In this document: piece after piece, positions 34,526 to 42,971 of the stretch
How the letters are laid out: the number at the start of each line of letters is the position of its first letter
Numbering within the stretch: the first letter of the stretch is position 1
Source: an uncultured Clostridia bacterium
GTDB taxonomy: Bacteria > Bacillota > Clostridia > Lachnospirales > CAG-274
Direction: 5' to 3'
NCBI GenBank assembly: GCA_947624015.1
Contig: CANQIA010000008.1
Span: 1 to 64,000, forward strand
DNA length: 64,000 nt
Translations under genes and position numbers: made by a program
The notes under the pieces: model-generated
What the model was told of the DNA's origin: nothing
The model's input: only the letters and a program-made list of their open reading frames with translations
Databases searched by the model: none

Positions 34526-36262
34526 TTATTTAGTCGTCATTTCGCCCGGGAGTTCTCCCCTTTTTCCAAAATTGCCTCTTCCGAATCCTCTGCCTGCATT
34601 TCCATATACTGTAACGCCCTTATTTGCCGTTATTTCAAGGGCAGCTTTATCGCCTAAATATACTGTGTATTTTTCGCCTTCTTTTATTTTATCTGATGAA
34701 AATATTATATTTTGGAATTCTTTGGCAGATACCTTTTCTCCTATGGAATTGCCCTTGCTGTCCATTATGACAACGGAAGTTTCCGCCTTTTGTGCCTCGT
34801 CAAGAGTTATATTTAATGTATTCTGCTCTCCGCCGTCAGGACACTGAGCCATTCCTGCATTGCCTAAGGCAATAAGGCTTCCGCCGTTTATGCTGCCCTT
34901 TGCCGCATAGTCGATAGCGCCGTTTCCGCTATCCGACGGACCGTCTATAATAACGGAACCCCCGTTTATATAAAGATCTCCGTTGGAATCTATGCCGTCG
35001 CCTTTTGCATCAATGTATAAATTTCCTCCGTTTATAATTATCTGATGTTCATTTTCTTCATCTGTATTTTCCGCAGCTCCAAATTCTGAGCCTCCTCCTG
35101 CATTTATACCGTCATCCTCTGAGCTTATGTTGATATTGCCGCCGTTTACTGTGGCTACAGCCTTGGACTCGACAGCCTCGTCTTTTGTATCTATACTTAT
35201 ATCGCCGCCGTTTATGATAAGGTCGCCCTCTGCCTTTATGCCCTTGCTTTTGGGGGAAGAAAGTACAATACTGCCGTTTTCTATGGTTATTATATTGGCA
35301 GATTTAATACAGTGGTCATTAGAGCTTATATTTATGCTTCCGCCCTTTATCGTTATATCGGCATCGGCTTTGATACCCTTGCTGCTTGGATATTCCGTAG
35401 TCGTTTCCGTTACGCTTTCGCTTATGCTGTTGACTTCTGATGCCACGGTGGTGTTTTCGGTCATATCTCTCATTTTACCCTTAAAGTCTTCGGGCATTTT
35501 GCCTGTCGGCATTTCAGGCGGCATTTCATTCGTCATTTTAGGGAATTGACCGTCCGCAAAATGTCTTTCGCCCATTGGCGGTCTTTCTCCGTCAATAAAC
35601 ATACCGCCTCTGCCCCTAGGCTCATTATCCGTGCTTTCGGCAACCTCTCCCAAGGCTGTTATGTTAAGCGTTCCGCCCTCTGTATTTACGTTCTTTTCAG
35701 CCTGAATACCGTCTTGCTTTGCGGAGATCGTTATATTTCCTCCTTTGACGGTAACATCTTCATTGGCATGTATGCCGTCTCCTACGGCGCTGATATTCAC
35801 GGTGCCGCTTTCAATATCCACATTGTCATCGGATACAATGCCATGATCGTATTCAGCCTTGATATTAAGCGTGCCGCTGCCTGATATTTCTATATCATCA
35901 TTTGAAAATACGCAGCCCTTTCCGTCGCTTTTATATTCTGTGCCGTCTGCAAGGGTATTGTTGCTTCCTTCTGCGGTCTCTATTATAAGCCTGCTGCAAT
36001 TCTTGCCGTATATTGCCGGACCCTCGCCGTTTTCAATATCCGCATTATTGAGTATAAGTCTTACATTTTCCTTTGTATCTATGCTTATCATACCCTTGTA
36101 TTTGCCCGAAAGCATATATGAACCGCTCTTTGTGATGTTATATGTGTTTTCGGTAACACTGCCAAGATCAACATTTACGGTATTGCCTGTGCCGGCCGAT
36201 GTTATATTGCAGCCTGTAACAAGCATCGCACCTGTAATGATCAAAGCGATCTTTCTTTTCAT
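34526..36262 (-). CDS. Cthe_2159-family carbohydrate-binding beta-helix lipoprotein
   Basis: The 578-residue protein has a lipoprotein leader (LVTGCNITS) and many repeats of the type NGGNINISSEDDGINA, GGSINISSNDHCIKS and SGTVNISAVGDGIHA, the right-handed beta-helix pattern of the Cthe_2159 family. The Clostridium thermocellum protein binds polygalacturonic acid. A methionine- and proline-rich insertion (about 215-300) interrupts the helix and may be an exposed loop. It could hold pectin-type polymers at the cell surface. It is transcribed toward the SpoIID-like gene. Confidence 0.82.
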   Translation of the reverse strand: MKRKIALIITGAMLVTGCNITSAGTGNTVNVDLGSVTENTYNITKSGSYMLSGKYKGMISIDTKENVRLILNNADIENGEGPAIYGKNCSRLIIETAEGSNNTLADGTEYKSDGKGCVFSNDDIEISGSGTLNIKAEYDHGIVSDDNVDIESGTVNISAVGDGIHANEDVTVKGGNITISAKQDGIQAEKNVNTEGGTLNITALGEVAESTDNEPRGRGGMFIDGERPPMGERHFADGQFPKMTNEMPPEMPTGKMPEDFKGKMRDMTENTTVASEVNSISESVTETTTEYPSSKGIKADADITIKGGSINISSNDHCIKSANIITIENGSIVLSSPKSKGIKAEGDLIINGGDISIDTKDEAVESKAVATVNGGNINISSEDDGINAGGGSEFGAAENTDEENEHQIIINGGNLYIDAKGDGIDSNGDLYINGGSVIIDGPSDSGNGAIDYAAKGSINGGSLIALGNAGMAQCPDGGEQNTLNITLDEAQKAETSVVIMDSKGNSIGEKVSAKEFQNIIFSSDKIKEGEKYTVYLGDKAALEITANKGVTVYGNAGRGFGRGNFGKRGELPGEMTTK

Positions 36263-36352
36263 TCATATCTCTCCTTTCATTGTTTTATACTCATAATAAT
36301 ACCATATACTTAAATTAAAATAAAAAGAAAATTAAAAATTAATTAAAATTGG

Positions 36353-36380
36353 TTGATATTTCCGTATTTTATGATAAAAT
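36353..36380 (+). promoter_or_regulatory. Promoter of yhaM-rlmD
   Basis: TTGATA (36353-36358), a 16-base spacer and TAAAAT (36375-36380), 32 bases before the yhaM start. Confidence 0.6.
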
Positions 36381-36411
36381 TTAATCATAGAAGTCAATGG
36401 AGGAGTTACAT

Positions 36412-37356
36412 ATGCGATATATAAACGAACTTAAGGAAGGCGAAAGGGTCATAGAGTTTTACCTTTGCAAGCAAAGGCAAAGCAACAAATCCGCAAAGAC
36501 AGGAAAAAACTACCTTTCTCTTACGCTTATTGATAAAACCGGAATGATAAACGGCAAAGTATGGGATATCTCAAGAGATATACAATCCTTTGAAGAAGGC
36601 GATTATATCAAAGTAGACGCCATGGTTCAGACCTTCAACAACGATCTTCAGCTTAATATAAAGAAGTTAAGGAAAGCCCGGGAAGGAGAATATGACGAAG
36701 CTAACTATATCCCTACTACCGATAAGGATGTAGACGGACTGTTCAAAAAGCTTACAGCCTATATCGACTCTGTTAAGGAGCCTCATATCAATAAACTGCT
36801 TAACAATATATTTATTAAGAATACCGATATTGCCGAGGCATTTAAAAAACACACTGCCGCCAAGGCAATGCACCATAATTACATGGGCGGACTTATTGAA
36901 CATACCATATCCGTAACGGAAATATGTGATTTTTTTGCATCACACTATGATTGCGTAAACAGAGATGTGCTTATTGCCTCTGCTCTTCTCCACGACATAG
37001 CAAAGCTTAAAGAGCTTTCTGATTTCCCCAATGTTGATTACACAGACGACGGAGAGCTTATAGGTCATATAGTTATGGGCGCAGAGCTTATAGGAAAGGA
37101 AGCCGACAATATAGAAGGCTTTCCTCATGAGCTTCGTTCAATCATACAGCACAATATTCTTGCGCATCACGGAGAATATGACTACGGTTCCCCAAAGCTC
37201 CCCAAAACACTGGAGGCATTTTTGCTCCACTGCGCCGATGATACAGACGCAAAGGTAAAAATGTTTGAAAATTCCCTTGAAAGCAGCGCTCTGAACGGAC
37301 ACTGGGCAGGCTATAACAAAATGCTTGCCAGAAATATAAGAAAGACTGAATTCTGA
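36412..37356 (+). CDS. yhaM: 3'-5' exoribonuclease YhaM family
   Basis: This 314-residue protein has an N-terminal OB-fold RNA-binding domain (YLSLTLIDKTGMINGKVWD) and an HD domain (MGGLIEHTISVTEIC, ALLHDIAKLKEL, IIQHNILAHHGEYDYGSPK), the YhaM/CBF1 architecture of a manganese-dependent exonuclease for RNA and single-stranded DNA. The ATG at 36412 has GGAGGAG upstream. rlmD follows with only one base between stop and start, so the pair is one operon. Confidence 0.92.
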   Translation: MRYINELKEGERVIEFYLCKQRQSNKSAKTGKNYLSLTLIDKTGMINGKVWDISRDIQSFEEGDYIKVDAMVQTFNNDLQLNIKKLRKAREGEYDEANYIPTTDKDVDGLFKKLTAYIDSVKEPHINKLLNNIFIKNTDIAEAFKKHTAAKAMHHNYMGGLIEHTISVTEICDFFASHYDCVNRDVLIASALLHDIAKLKELSDFPNVDYTDDGELIGHIVMGAELIGKEADNIEGFPHELRSIIQHNILAHHGEYDYGSPKLPKTLEAFLLHCADDTDAKVKMFENSLESSALNGHWAGYNKMLARNIRKTEF

Positions 37357-37357
37357 T

Positions 37358-38716
37358 ATGAAAAAAAATGAGATTTATACTATTGAAATTACAGATATAG
37401 GAACTCACGGCGAGGGTATAGGCAAAATTGACGGCTATACCATTTTTGTCAAGAATACCATTCCGGGCGAGGAAGTAAAAGTGCTTGTTGTAAAGGCAAA
37501 CAAAAGCTACGGCTACGGCAAAGTCCTTGAGATAATAAAGCCGTCTCCCCATAGGATAAAACCGCCCTGCGACGTAGCGGGAAAATGCGGCGGCTGTACA
37601 ATACAGCACATTGATTATGCAAAGCAGCTTAAGCTTAAGCAAAACAAGGTAAAACAAAATCTTGCAAGAATAGGCGGATTTAAAAATATTGAAGTGGAGC
37701 CTGTAATAGGTATGGATGAGCCATGGCATTACAGAAACAAGGCTCAATACCCTGTCGCCTTCGGCAAAAACGGTATCGAAATAGGCTTTTATTCTCCGGG
37801 AAGCCACAAGGTAGTCCAATGCGCCCGCTGTCTTATAGGCAGCAAATATGATGCAGAAATACTTAAGGCGATAAAAGAATTTATGCAGCGCAACGATATT
37901 TCTGCTTATAACGAGGAAACAAGCAAAGGACTTGTAAGGCATATACTTATAAGAGAGGGACATTATACAGGCGAAATAATGGTATGCCTTGTAGTGAACA
38001 GCTCCGTTTTCAAATTCAAAGATGAGCTTATTTCCGCACTTAAGGTTATTGACAATATAAGCTCTGTTGTTATTAATTATAACAGGGAAAGATCAAATGT
38101 TATCATGTCCCATAAGTGCGAAACAATATGGGGCAACGATCACATTACGGACAAAATAGGGGATCTGGTGTTTAAAATATCTGCCCTTTCCTTCTTTCAA
38201 ATAAACCCCGTGCAAACTCCCAAGCTCTACTCAAAGGCTCTTGAATTTGCTGACCTTAAAGGAAATGAGACCGTTATAGACGCATACTGCGGTATTGGCT
38301 CTATCTCTCTTTTCCTGGCTCAGAAAGCAAAAAAGGTATACGGCATAGAAATAGTGGATAAGGCAATTGAAAATGCAAAAGAAAATGCTTCTCTCAATAA
38401 TATAAACAACGCCGAATTTTTTACGGGAAAAGCAGAGGATATTGTGCCTGAGCTTTATGAGAATGGGATAATGCCCGATGTAATGATAGTGGATCCTCCG
38501 CGTAAAGGCTGCGACAAAAGCCTTCTTGAACTTATGCGTAGCATGAGACCCCAAAAGATAGTATATGTCAGTTGCGACAGCGCCACTCTTTCCCGTGACC
38601 TTAATATACTCTGCTCAGGAGATGAGTATAAAGTGGAAAGAGTCCAGCCTGTGGATATGTTCCCTATGACATATCATGTGGAAACGGTGTGCCTGCTCAC
38701 AAAACAAAATCTTTAA
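37358..38716 (+). CDS. rlmD: 23S rRNA (uracil-C5)-methyltransferase RlmD
   Basis: The 452-residue enzyme has an N-terminal TRAM domain, a 4Fe-4S cluster site (Cys71, Cys77, Cys80, plus the cysteine in QCARC), the SAM-binding VIDAYCGIGSISLFLA, DPPRKGC and the catalytic cysteine in YVSCDSATLSRDL. It methylates uracil in 23S rRNA. It ends HVETVCLLTKQNL, shorter than many clostridial homologues that carry a further C-terminal extension. A decayed copy of such an extended C-terminus lies 3.2 kb downstream, at 41955. Confidence 0.93.
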   Translation: MKKNEIYTIEITDIGTHGEGIGKIDGYTIFVKNTIPGEEVKVLVVKANKSYGYGKVLEIIKPSPHRIKPPCDVAGKCGGCTIQHIDYAKQLKLKQNKVKQNLARIGGFKNIEVEPVIGMDEPWHYRNKAQYPVAFGKNGIEIGFYSPGSHKVVQCARCLIGSKYDAEILKAIKEFMQRNDISAYNEETSKGLVRHILIREGHYTGEIMVCLVVNSSVFKFKDELISALKVIDNISSVVINYNRERSNVIMSHKCETIWGNDHITDKIGDLVFKISALSFFQINPVQTPKLYSKALEFADLKGNETVIDAYCGIGSISLFLAQKAKKVYGIEIVDKAIENAKENASLNNINNAEFFTGKAEDIVPELYENGIMPDVMIVDPPRKGCDKSLLELMRSMRPQKIVYVSCDSATLSRDLNILCSGDEYKVERVQPVDMFPMTYHVETVCLLTKQNL

Positions 38717-38724
38717 ACCCCAGT

Positions 38725-38765
38725 AAATAAGGGCTTTCCGTAAAAGATAGCCCTTATTTTTATTT
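38725..38765 (+). terminator. Terminator of yhaM-rlmD
   Basis: AAATAAGGGCT pairs with AGCCCTTATTT across a 13-base loop, followed by a T-rich tract. Confidence 0.85.
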
Positions 38766-38781
38766 TGCCGTTTAGTGTGTT
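38761..38781 (+). repeat. Direct repeat copy A flanking the accessory block
   Basis: The core ATTTTRCCGTTTARTRTGTT occurs here and again at 41919-41939, differing at three purine positions. Both copies directly follow a terminator hairpin. They bracket about 3.1 kb of accessory DNA. Confidence 0.55.
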
Positions 38782-38849
38782 TTTATAGGTTTATGTTGTT
38801 CGTGGAGTCATTTATTATCCCCCTTAATCATTTATGCCATAAGGTATAA

Positions 38850-38990
38850 AATTTTCAAGGGGACACCCTAAATGAGCAATGCATTCACTGAGTGCGAGGT
38901 CCCCTACTTTGTTATTTAACATAAAGTTTCTATTATTCGGGACATTTCACATAGTGAAATGAAGCCCTTCAAAGTGTCCCCACTCTTTTA
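38850..38990. other. Structured intergenic region with nested inverted repeats
   Basis: This stretch of a 252-base gap contains AGGGGAC...GTCCCCT (about 38859-38909), ATTTCAC...GTGAAAT with a three-base loop, and GGGACA...TGTCCC surrounding it (38939-38981). GGGGACAC near 38860 also pairs with GTGTCCCC near 38975. The minus-strand gene 38969-39400 stops inside this region. It could be an IS end, a REP-like element or a structured RNA; I cannot name it. Confidence 0.5.
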
Positions 38991-39400
38991 CGTGGAGGTA
39001 TCGATTGGTATTTGCCGTAAAGCTTACAAGCCAACTCAAAATCGTCATTTTGTTTATATAATGATTCCATTTCATCTTCATTCAAATATTTTAACAACGA
39101 GGCAAGGTTATTGATTGCTTTTGCAACTGCTTCATCATTAAAAACAAAATCTCCTCTATTTACTATTCTTTCGTAGTATTCATTAAATTTTACAAAATCT
39201 TCTTTTTTCTTATATTCTATTCCTTTTACAATATTTAATTCTTTTGTAAAGTCCTCATATAAGCTTATTTCTTCATCATTGCACTTTTTGAATACACCTG
39301 CGCCCAAATAATAATACTCGTCATTAATTTTGTATATATATGGCTTTTTATATTTTATAAGTTCATAAAAATATGAATTGTCTTTTTTCAACTGTTCCAT
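38969..39400 (-). CDS. Hypothetical protein of the accessory block
   Basis: I do not recognise this 143-residue protein. It is soluble, charged and rich in Tyr, Lys and Glu, with no leader or membrane segment. The ATG at 39400 has AAGGAGA upstream. It lies 43 bases after the RCC1-like gene and reads in the same direction, so the two may be co-transcribed. Its last residues (RVGTL) are encoded by the hairpin region, hinting that the original 3' end was replaced by an inserted sequence. Confidence 0.6.
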   Translation of the reverse strand: MEQLKKDNSYFYELIKYKKPYIYKINDEYYYLGAGVFKKCNDEEISLYEDFTKELNIVKGIEYKKKEDFVKFNEYYERIVNRGDFVFNDEAVAKAINNLASLLKYLNEDEMESLYKQNDDFELACKLYGKYQSIPPRKRVGTL

Positions 39401-39443
39401 AATAAATTCTCCTTGTTTTTTTGTTTGTATTTTTACAACATTC

Positions 39444-41188
39444 CTACTTTCCAATGTCCTTCCAATCGGATACATTGCATTGTCCGTATTCATTATTACC
39501 GACAGCAACTACTGTACCGTCTGATTTTAATCCTACTGTATGAGAATCACCTGCAGAAACAGCAACTATATCTTTCCAATCAGATACATCACATTGTCCG
39601 TATTCGTTATAACCAATAGCAACAACTGTGCCATCTGCTTTTAAGCCTACAGTGTGATAGCTTCCTGCAGAAACAGCAACTATATTCTTCCAATTGGAAA
39701 CATCACACTGTCCATCTTCATTAAGTCCAACGGCAACAACTGTACCGTCTGACTTTAATCCCACTGTATGACAAAGTTCTGCAGAAACTGCAACTATATT
39801 ATTCCAACCTGATACGTCACACTGTCCATATTCATTCCAACCAACAGCAACAACAGTACCATCCGACTTCAACCCTACTGTATGTGAATATCCGGCAGAA
39901 ACTGCAATAATATCTTTCCAAGCCGATATATCGCACTGTCCGTTTTCATTATTACCAATCGCAACAACTGTACCATCTGATTTTAAGCCTACTGTATGAT
40001 AACTACCGGCTGAAATAGCAACTATATCTTTCCAATTAGAAATATTGCATTGTCCATATTCGTTATAACCAACAACAACAACTGTACCATCTGATTTTAA
40101 GCCTACGCTATGTAAGTCTCCAACAGAAACATCAGTAATATAATTCCAATCAGATACATCACAGTCCCCGTATTCATTAGCACCAACAGCAATAGCCGTA
40201 CCGTCTGACTTCAATCCCACTGTATGGGCAATACTGGTAGATAATTTTTTTTCGAATTTTGAAGCATTCTCTTGTAATAAATGGATTATTCCCTGTATTT
40301 TCTTGTCGGAATCCTTAAAACTATTCGTTTCTACAAATTTTTTTCCTGTGTTTATATAGTCGCCATTTTCCAGTAATTCATTTGCTTTAGAATATGTATA
40401 TATTTTCATACCGTAATTAATGCAAAATCCAATGGTAACCATTATTAAAACTACTGCAGTAGTAATCAGAGAAAACTTTCTGATTTTTTCTTCATTCTTT
40501 GCTATTTTGGCAGCTTCTTTTTCAGCTTTTGCAGCTATTTCTTCTCTTTTTATTCTTTCGGCTTCTTCATACTTTTCTTTTGCCTCTTTGAGATATTCTT
40601 CATTGCTTATAGAAGTTAAAATATTGATATCTTCATCACAATAACAGCAATTTGTATTTGCTATATTGTTGGGCTGACCACAGGAGCATATCCAATAATC
40701 GCCTTTATTTTCAAAAGCATATGTACTTTTGTAATTATTTTCATTACATTCTCTTTCATACTGTTCATACAGATCCCCGTAATAATCTCTTGCATTTTGT
40801 TGTTTAAATTCTGTCAAAGGTTCATTGTTTTCATTTCTCCATACAGTTTCATCATCAAAAACAGCTTTAGTAACAATAATACTTATATTTCCTATATTGG
40901 TCTTGTCCGTATTTATGGGCTGTCTGTCGCCAAAGGTTGAATTGATCTCCGCATTTTCCATGTATGAAACATCTTTTATAAAGCCAAGACTGTCCTTAGC
41001 TGCATCAAAACATTCTATATCAATGCTTATAGATTTTACAGTCTTTTGAGATATATTTCTGAATTTTATCTGTATTATACTTTTTCCCGTAACATTATCC
41101 AGAAGTATGTTATATTTATCCGCCTGTATGGGCAATCATTGTGCCAGCAGATGTTTTCACATTTTTTTATAATAGTATACCGTTCCAT
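39444..41188 (-). CDS. RCC1-repeat membrane protein, N-terminus frameshifted
   Basis: The long frame has a beta-rich N-terminal region, a zinc-ribbon-like CSCGQPNNIANTNCCYC, a charged coiled coil, one membrane segment (LITTAVVLIMVTIGFCI) and seven near-identical 38-residue repeats of HTVGLKSDGTVVAVG type, enough for a seven-bladed RCC1 propeller, probably outside the cell. The natural start is the ATG at 41188 after AAGAGGAGG, giving MERYTIIKKCENICWHNDCP, but the frame must shift near 41133 to continue IQADKYNILL. Without the shift, only a TTG at 41135 without RBS is available. Confidence 0.75.
39447..40226 (-). repeat. Seven tandem 114-bp coding repeats (38 residues each)
   Basis: Seven consecutive units beginning H(T/S)VGLK(S/A)DGT and carrying NE(Y/D/N)GQC(D/N) lie inside the RCC1-like gene; the last is cut at 32 residues by the stop codon. 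Their DNA is close enough to suggest recent amplification or gene conversion. Confidence 0.85.
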
Positions 41189-41209
41189 AGTGTCCTCCTC
41201 TTGTTTATA

Positions 41210-41581
41210 TTATAACTGCGGCAAACTATCCTCATCGATTTTGTTTATTTCACCCTTCATAGCATTTCCAGCCAATATTTCTATTTGAAGCTTACTGCTT
41301 TCTGCACTTATATATGTATTTTTTATTATTTCAGAAAAGCCTTCAAACATCAATGATGCGAGCCAATACGTAAGAAAAATAATTGCTCCGATTACAATAG
41401 TTATAATAGCAATAAATACATTTCCAATAAATGAAGAAATTCCTAAAATTCCAAATATTATACCAATAAAAGCTCCAATTCCAAAAACAATTTCGGCAAC
41501 ATGGGATAGTTTTTTTGCCGTATCCGGAGTATTCATTGAAATCGCTGTCAACCTTGCTTGAATTTCCTTTTTCGTCAACAT
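41210..41581 (-). CDS. Small two-helix membrane protein of the accessory block
   Basis: This ~123-residue protein has an N-terminal amphipathic stretch, two hydrophobic segments in about residues 30-80 rich in Ile, Gly and Phe, and a soluble C-terminal tail. I do not recognise the family. AAAGGAG precedes the ATG at 41581. It lies 21 bases before the start of the RCC1-like gene, so both are expressed from the promoter at 41653-41681 and may form a membrane complex (inference). Confidence 0.65.
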   Translation of the reverse strand: MLTKKEIQARLTAISMNTPDTAKKLSHVAEIVFGIGAFIGIIFGILGISSFIGNVFIAIITIVIGAIIFLTYWLASLMFEGFSEIIKNTYISAESSKLQIEILAGNAMKGEINKIDEDSLPQL

Positions 41582-41605
41582 AATAATTCTCCTTTCATTC
41601 GTCAA

Positions 41606-41752
41606 AAAGTATACTTTAGGACGTCTTTTTTGCTTTGTATTTTATTGTCAAAATTATACTATATTCTGATTTTAAAGTCAATATTTTTAGACAAATTTTA
41701 TACAATTCTTGACAAAATTTTATTATTTTTTATCCGTCCTAAAGTATACTTT
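41606..41752. repeat. 18-bp inverted repeat with palindromic core, 111 bases apart
   Basis: AAAGTATACTTTAGGACG (41606-41623) and its exact reverse complement (41735-41752) flank the promoter of the accessory operon. The first 12 bases, AAAGTATACTTT, are themselves a perfect palindrome, so there are two identical operator-like sites, one after and one before the promoter. Confidence 0.8.
41653..41681 (-). promoter_or_regulatory. Promoter of the accessory operon
   Basis: TTGACT (41676-41681) and a perfect TATAAT (41653-41658) on the minus strand with a 17-base spacer. Both AAAGTATACTTT palindromes lie within 100 bases. Confidence 0.8.
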
Positions 41753-41821
41753 GCGACGGTCGTAATTATTATGCTAAAATACGATGATTAATGTAATTAG
41801 TTCTTTATATATCCGGCTTAA

Positions 41822-41916
41822 TTGACAATATTTAAACACAATCATACAAATTACGCCAAAAGATTTATAAACAACTCAAAGGGGGATAGTTACATAACTT
41901 TACTATCCCCCCTACT
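41822..41916 (+). ncRNA. Candidate short transcript (promoter plus terminator)
   Basis: TTGACA-17-TACAAA would start transcription near 41857. The hairpin GGGGGATAGT/ACTATCCCCC at 41881-41911 ends it after about 60 bases. There is no open reading frame. This may be a small RNA or only a remnant promoter next to a terminator. Confidence 0.3.
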
Positions 41917-41918
41917 TG

Positions 41919-41939
41919 TATTTTACCGTTTAATATGTT
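41919..41939 (+). repeat. Direct repeat copy B flanking the accessory block
   Basis: This is the partner of the copy at 38761-38781 with three G-to-A differences, again immediately after a terminator hairpin. Confidence 0.55.
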
Positions 41940-41954
41940 ATCTTTGTTATATGG

Positions 41955-42086
41955 CACGTTGAGACGGTAGTTCTTTTGTCTCAACAAAATACAAAACAAC
42001 ATATCGAGGTTGAATTGAACATGTATGAACTGGACTTGACCTCTGCGGAAGGTAAAGCTACTTATGAGGAAATAAGAGCATATGTA
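41955..42086 (+). pseudogene. Relic of an RlmD C-terminal extension
   Basis: The frame reads HVETVVLLSQQNTKQHIEVE, then LNMYELDLTSAEGKATYEE and IRAYV. The first part matches the end of the resident RlmD (HVETVCLLTKQNL) and the second matches, as I recall, the extra C-terminal tail common in clostridial RlmD proteins. Everything upstream of HVET is missing and the frame is broken at 42087 by a hairpin element. It has no start codon with an RBS. Confidence 0.75.
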
Positions 42087-42117
42087 AATTTTCCCATGAC
42101 CTGGTTACGGGAAAATT
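42087..42117. repeat. Hairpin element AATTTTCCCATGACC, copy 1
   Basis: AATTTTCCC pairs with GGGAAAATT. It interrupts the rlmD relic. The same 15 bases occur again at 42972 as part of a terminator. Confidence 0.6.
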
Positions 42118-42120
42118 AAA

Positions 42121-42192
42121 TATGACTTTGAGCAGGCAGCCGACAGCAAAGAAGATATACTTGAAAAATTTAATGATATAACAACAAATTGA
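42121..42192 (+). pseudogene. Short coding relic of unknown origin
   Basis: A frame reading YDFEQAADSKEDILEKFNDI and then TTN and a stop looks like the end of a real helical protein but has no start codon or RBS. It may be the 3' end of a gene lost by insertion. Confidence 0.3.
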
Positions 42193-42248
42193 TCAATTTA
42201 ATATGTATGTGCAAACGAGTACTTATTTAATATTTTGGAGGGAATATA

Positions 42249-42926
42249 ATGGCGTTTCAATTAAACAATGTAGTGCCATGGGGAAGAAACCTTGCGGAGT
42301 ACAGGCTCATGTTTGAGCTTAGTGATGAGGATATGAAAAAGAATATCGCAGGATTTGGAGACGGTCCTGCAAGCTTCAATTATGAGGCGACAAAACAAGG
42401 ATATAAAGTAACCTCTTTTGACCCAATATATTGTTTTTCAACAGAGGACTTGCGCAAACGCATTGATGAAGTGCGAACGGTTGTTATGCGGCAGATGAAT
42501 GAAAATAAGGAAAACTATGTATGGACACATATAAAAAATCCGGATGAATTGGAAAATATACGAATGTCTGCAATGCAACTTTTTCTGGAGGATTACGAAA
42601 AAGGCAAGTCGGAGCAGAGATACATATACCACACACTTCCCGAAAGACTGCTTTATGAAAACAGTCATTTTGACATCGGCTTAAGCTCTCATTTTTTGCT
42701 TATGTATACAATGCTCGGATATGATTTTCACATAAATGCGATCACGGAAATGCTTAGAGTATGCAAGGAAATCAGAATATTTCCAATCGTTGATCTTGAT
42801 GCAAACAAGACCGAATTGGTATCAAAAGTTATTGAGTATTTTAAGAGATCCTTTGACATAGAAATACGGCAGACAAAATACGAATTCCAAAAGGGAGACA
42901 ATAAGCTGCTTATCATACGCAGCTAG
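42249..42926 (+). CDS. SAM-dependent methyltransferase-like protein
   Basis: The 225-residue protein has a class I methyltransferase-like opening, NIAGFGDGPASFNYEATKQG, followed by YKVTSFDPIY, where GxGxG and the acidic end of strand 2 would bind SAM, and a later FDIGLSSHFLLMY in the position of motif IV. Substrate unknown. GGAGGG precedes the ATG. It is followed by a terminator and is the first intact gene after the accessory block. Confidence 0.65.
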   Translation: MAFQLNNVVPWGRNLAEYRLMFELSDEDMKKNIAGFGDGPASFNYEATKQGYKVTSFDPIYCFSTEDLRKRIDEVRTVVMRQMNENKENYVWTHIKNPDELENIRMSAMQLFLEDYEKGKSEQRYIYHTLPERLLYENSHFDIGLSSHFLLMYTMLGYDFHINAITEMLRVCKEIRIFPIVDLDANKTELVSKVIEYFKRSFDIEIRQTKYEFQKGDNKLLIIRS

Positions 42927-42971
42927 CACTATCGATTCCCGTTTATAACCGAATTTTGCCAAACAAAATAT

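Larger units (their letters stand above)
41753..42248. other. Gene-poor stretch with repeats, relics and a possible short transcript
   Basis: Together with the inverted repeat before it, this leaves about 670 bases without an intact gene. It holds a possible promoter (TTGACA 41822-41827, TACAAA 41845-41850), a terminator-like hairpin, direct repeat copy B, a relic of the rlmD 3' end, a hairpin element and a second short coding relic. No intact gene is seen. Confidence 0.7.

Noticed and set aside
37142-37963. A 273-residue minus-strand open frame across yhaM and rlmD
   Set aside because: Both genes underneath have full family motifs; the antisense frame has no RBS and no recognisable domain.
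38790-38830. A second rlmD relic after copy A, with a frame reading FVES in place of HVET
   Set aside because: The resemblance covers only about four residues and cannot be separated from chance.
39447-40226. Regular repeats that might suggest a CRISPR array or tandem satellite
   Set aside because: The unit is 114 bases, in frame, with coding-type variation and no spacers; it encodes RCC1-like blades.
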